Shown here: positions 62,324-64,000 of the stretch, in pieces
Layout of the letters: each line of letters begins with the position of its first letter
Position numbering within the stretch: position 1 is the stretch's first letter
Assembly (NCBI GenBank): GCA_028690445.1
Contig: JAQVBE010000001.1
Location: 62,001-126,000 of the forward strand
Direction: 5' to 3'
DNA: 64,000 nt
DNA from: Aliarcobacter sp.
GTDB lineage: Bacteria > Campylobacterota > Campylobacteria > Campylobacterales > Arcobacteraceae
Made by a program: the position numbers and the translations under genes
The notes under the pieces: generated by a model
The model's input: the letters and a program-made list of their open reading frames with translations, nothing else
Databases searched by the model: none
What the model was told of the DNA's origin: nothing

Positions 62324-63333
62324 AAACATTTGAACATGGCGGACAAATAGAAAAATTTGCATTTGATTTGGGTTGTAGTGTAAATGAAATAATAGATTTA
62401 TCTTCAAATATAAATTTTGTAAAACCTCAAATCAACATTGATTTTAACTCTTTGGAGATTTCATCGTATCCAACTTATGATAAGTTATATGAAAAAATAG
62501 CTTCAAATTATGGAGTTCAAACTTCTCAAATCGAGCTTTTCAACGGTGGAAGTAGTGCTATTTTTACTCTGTTTCGTCATTTAGCCTTAGAAACTTGTAC
62601 TATTTATTCACCTGCATATTTGGAGTATAAAAAAGCGGCTTTAAATTTTGGATATAAGTTACAAACTATAAACAGATTTGAAGATATAAAAGAAGATGTA
62701 AAAGAGAATTCTTTAGTAATTTTTGTAAATCCTTCAACTCCAGATGGAAAATATTATGACTTAGAAGAGTTGATGAAATCGTGGATAAAAAAATCTTGTA
62801 CTATTTTAATAGATGAGAGTTTTTTAGATTTTTGTGATAAACCAAGTGCTATAAAATATTTAGAAACTTACGATAAATTATATATTCTAAAATCAATGAC
62901 AAAGTTTTATTCAAGTGCAGGAATAAGAGTTGGAACAATAGTTTCTACAAAAGAGAATATTGAAAAACTAAAAAGATTTGAACCTATGTGGAAACTTTCA
63001 CAATTTGATTCAAACTATTTACAAGCAGCACTTGATGATAAACTTTTTAAGAGCTTCTCAAAAGAGATAAATCTAAAAAATAAAATAGAGTTAGAAAATA
63101 TCTTAAAAAGCTCAGCTTTAGTAGAAGAGATTTTTGAAAGTAGCGCAAATTATCTGCTTATAAAACTAAAAAATCTAAGTGCAAAAGAGTTCCAAGAAAA
63201 ACTAAAACCTTATAAAATAATGGTTAGAGATTGTTCAAATTTTGATTATTTAAACGAAAAATTTGTAAGAATTGCAGTGAAAAGTTCAAGTGCAAATGAG
63301 ATTTTACAAAGGGCTTTAAAAGAGATATGTTAA
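62320..63333 (+). CDS. cobD: Threonine-phosphate decarboxylase-like PLP enzyme (CobD/CobC family)
   Basis: A 337-residue fold-type I PLP enzyme. It opens with FEHGGQIEKFAFDLG, the CobD/CobC signature, and has IDLSSNINF, FNGGSSAIFTLFRHL, FVNPSTPDGKYY and the PLP lysine Lys195 in SMTKFYSSAGIRVG. CobD makes (R)-1-amino-2-propanol phosphate, the linker of the nucleotide loop. It overlaps cobS by four bases and the next gene by seven bases. A histidinol-phosphate aminotransferase role is less likely because of the neighbours. Confidence 0.83.
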   Translation: MKTFEHGGQIEKFAFDLGCSVNEIIDLSSNINFVKPQINIDFNSLEISSYPTYDKLYEKIASNYGVQTSQIELFNGGSSAIFTLFRHLALETCTIYSPAYLEYKKAALNFGYKLQTINRFEDIKEDVKENSLVIFVNPSTPDGKYYDLEELMKSWIKKSCTILIDESFLDFCDKPSAIKYLETYDKLYILKSMTKFYSSAGIRVGTIVSTKENIEKLKRFEPMWKLSQFDSNYLQAALDDKLFKSFSKEINLKNKIELENILKSSALVEEIFESSANYLLIKLKNLSAKEFQEKLKPYKIMVRDCSNFDYLNEKFVRIAVKSSSANEILQRALKEIC

Positions 63334-63929
63334 TAGAAAATAGATTTTTAAAATATATATCTTTTTTAATCTCTTTTATTTTTGTAACTTATGTGATTTA
63401 TATAATCATCACCTCTTTTTTTATAGTTAAAAATCAGTTTATAGATATTGGCGATGCAACTTATGTAAATCAAGTTAGAACGGATGATTACACTATAAAA
63501 TTGGCAAATTTTTTAACAAAAGATTGCAACAAAAATAAAGTTTGTGAAGTTCAAATGATGCTTGATTTTGTAACAGCAATTCCATATAAAATAAATGAAA
63601 GTATTGCAAGAAGTGCAAAACAAGTGGTTGAACAAAACTTTGGGGATTGTGATGACAAATCAAATTTACTGATTTCTATATTGAAAGTTCGTGGATATGA
63701 AGCCTATTTTGTGCTTGTTCCTGAACATATTTTTGTTATTGTAGATTTAGAAAAGTTGCCAAATAAGAAAGCACTTTATGTAAATGATAAAAGATTTTAT
63801 ATTTTAGAAAGTACAGCCACAAACTCTAAAATAGGTTTTCCTTTGAAATATAAATTAGAGCAAATAGAAGCAATAGTTGACCCATTTGTAAATAAAAAAT
63901 TAGTTATTGAGAAATTAGAATATAAGTAA
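63327..63929 (+). CDS. Membrane-anchored transglutaminase-like protein
   Basis: A 200-residue protein with one N-terminal membrane segment (about residues 9-33) and a transglutaminase/cysteine-protease-like core. The putative catalytic Cys108 is in FGDCDDKSNLLISIL and His134 in VPEHIFVIVD; the third residue would be in the YILESTA segment. Bacterial members may act as proteases or be inactive; the substrate is unknown. It overlaps cobD by seven bases and is followed nine bases later by an SDR gene, so it is in the same transcript, though no role in cobalamin synthesis is apparent. Confidence 0.72.
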   Translation: MLIENRFLKYISFLISFIFVTYVIYIIITSFFIVKNQFIDIGDATYVNQVRTDDYTIKLANFLTKDCNKNKVCEVQMMLDFVTAIPYKINESIARSAKQVVEQNFGDCDDKSNLLISILKVRGYEAYFVLVPEHIFVIVDLEKLPNKKALYVNDKRFYILESTATNSKIGFPLKYKLEQIEAIVDPFVNKKLVIEKLEYK

Positions 63930-63938
63930 GGAGTTATA

Positions 63939-64000
63939 ATGAAAAACATAATAATCACTGGTGCTTCAAATGGAATAGGAAGAACAATAGCAAAAAACTT
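63939..64000 (+). CDS. Short-chain dehydrogenase/reductase, N-terminal part (partial)
   Basis: Only the first 20 codons are in the window. They read MKNIIITGASNGIGRTIAKN, the classical SDR nucleotide-binding motif TGASxGIG. AAGGAG lies nine bases before the ATG. The substrate cannot be inferred. Confidence 0.75.
   Translation, partial: MKNIIITGASNGIGRTIAKN

Overview
The window is very AT-rich, gene-dense bacterial chromosome with tightly packed genes and many TTG/GTG starts. The gene families and their order (Nuo complex I with futalosine-pathway menaquinone genes, recA-eno-FtsB-like-AMIN synteny, a legionaminic acid and Maf flagellin-glycosylation cluster next to flagellin, hrcA-grpE-dnaK behind a CIRCE element) point to a Campylobacterota (epsilonproteobacterial) species, most likely Arcobacter/Aliarcobacter. 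I see no tRNA, rRNA, CRISPR array, insertion sequence or prophage. No stretch longer than about 270 bases lacks a gene.

Layout. 1-3620: end of the nuo operon (nuoL fragment, nuoM, nuoN). 3742-9206: mqnD, murB, topA, a YfcE-like phosphoesterase and bioB, closed by a strong bidirectional hairpin. 9238-12985 (minus): small helical protein, recA, eno, FtsB/DivIC-like protein and an AMIN-domain protein. 13100-30570 (plus): a flagellar glycosylation island. Its first half is a GDP-type legionaminic acid pathway (legB, legC, legH-like, formyltransferase, legI, legG, ptmE), interrupted by a DUF262/DUF1524 (GmrSD-type) nuclease gene. Its second half is a different set: radical SAM protein, divergent NeuB, SpsF-like cytidylyltransferase, Gfo/Idh oxidoreductase, class III aminotransferase, SDR and methyltransferase. 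It ends with a Maf glycosyltransferase facing a convergent flagellin gene. 32142-37385: TrmA with an unusual N-terminal cysteine motif (minus), a RelBE module, a Suv3-type helicase and a large ankyrin protein. 37397-43154: glmU, coaBC, uppS, prepilin peptidase, lptF, truA. 43155-44102 (minus): TAXI solute-binding protein. 44274-47597: hrcA-grpE-dnaK. 47609-53982: zinc-ribbon protein, mltA, Cys-rich small protein (minus), psd, a GGDEF/EAL protein, a small unknown, and a RimB/RimK pair. 54250-57115: periplasmic thioredoxin, dsbD, TauE/SafE permease. 57146-58552 (minus): DASS transporter. 58745-64000: a cobalamin lower-ligand and salvage cluster (archaeal-type cobT, cobU, cobS, cobD-like) with an SGNH lipoprotein, MarC, a transglutaminase-like protein and the start of an SDR gene.

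The strongest unusual signal is an uninterrupted run of eight G (15986-15993) near the 3' end of the legH-like acetyltransferase gene. The following formyltransferase ORF has no usable start codon of its own. One extra G would fuse it in frame to the acetyltransferase; one fewer G would truncate the acetyltransferase. This has the form of a three-state phase-variation switch on the flagellar sugar pathway. The second half of the island may make a second nonulosonic acid or a modified derivative with an undescribed chemistry. The assignments rest on motif recognition only; no database search was possible.
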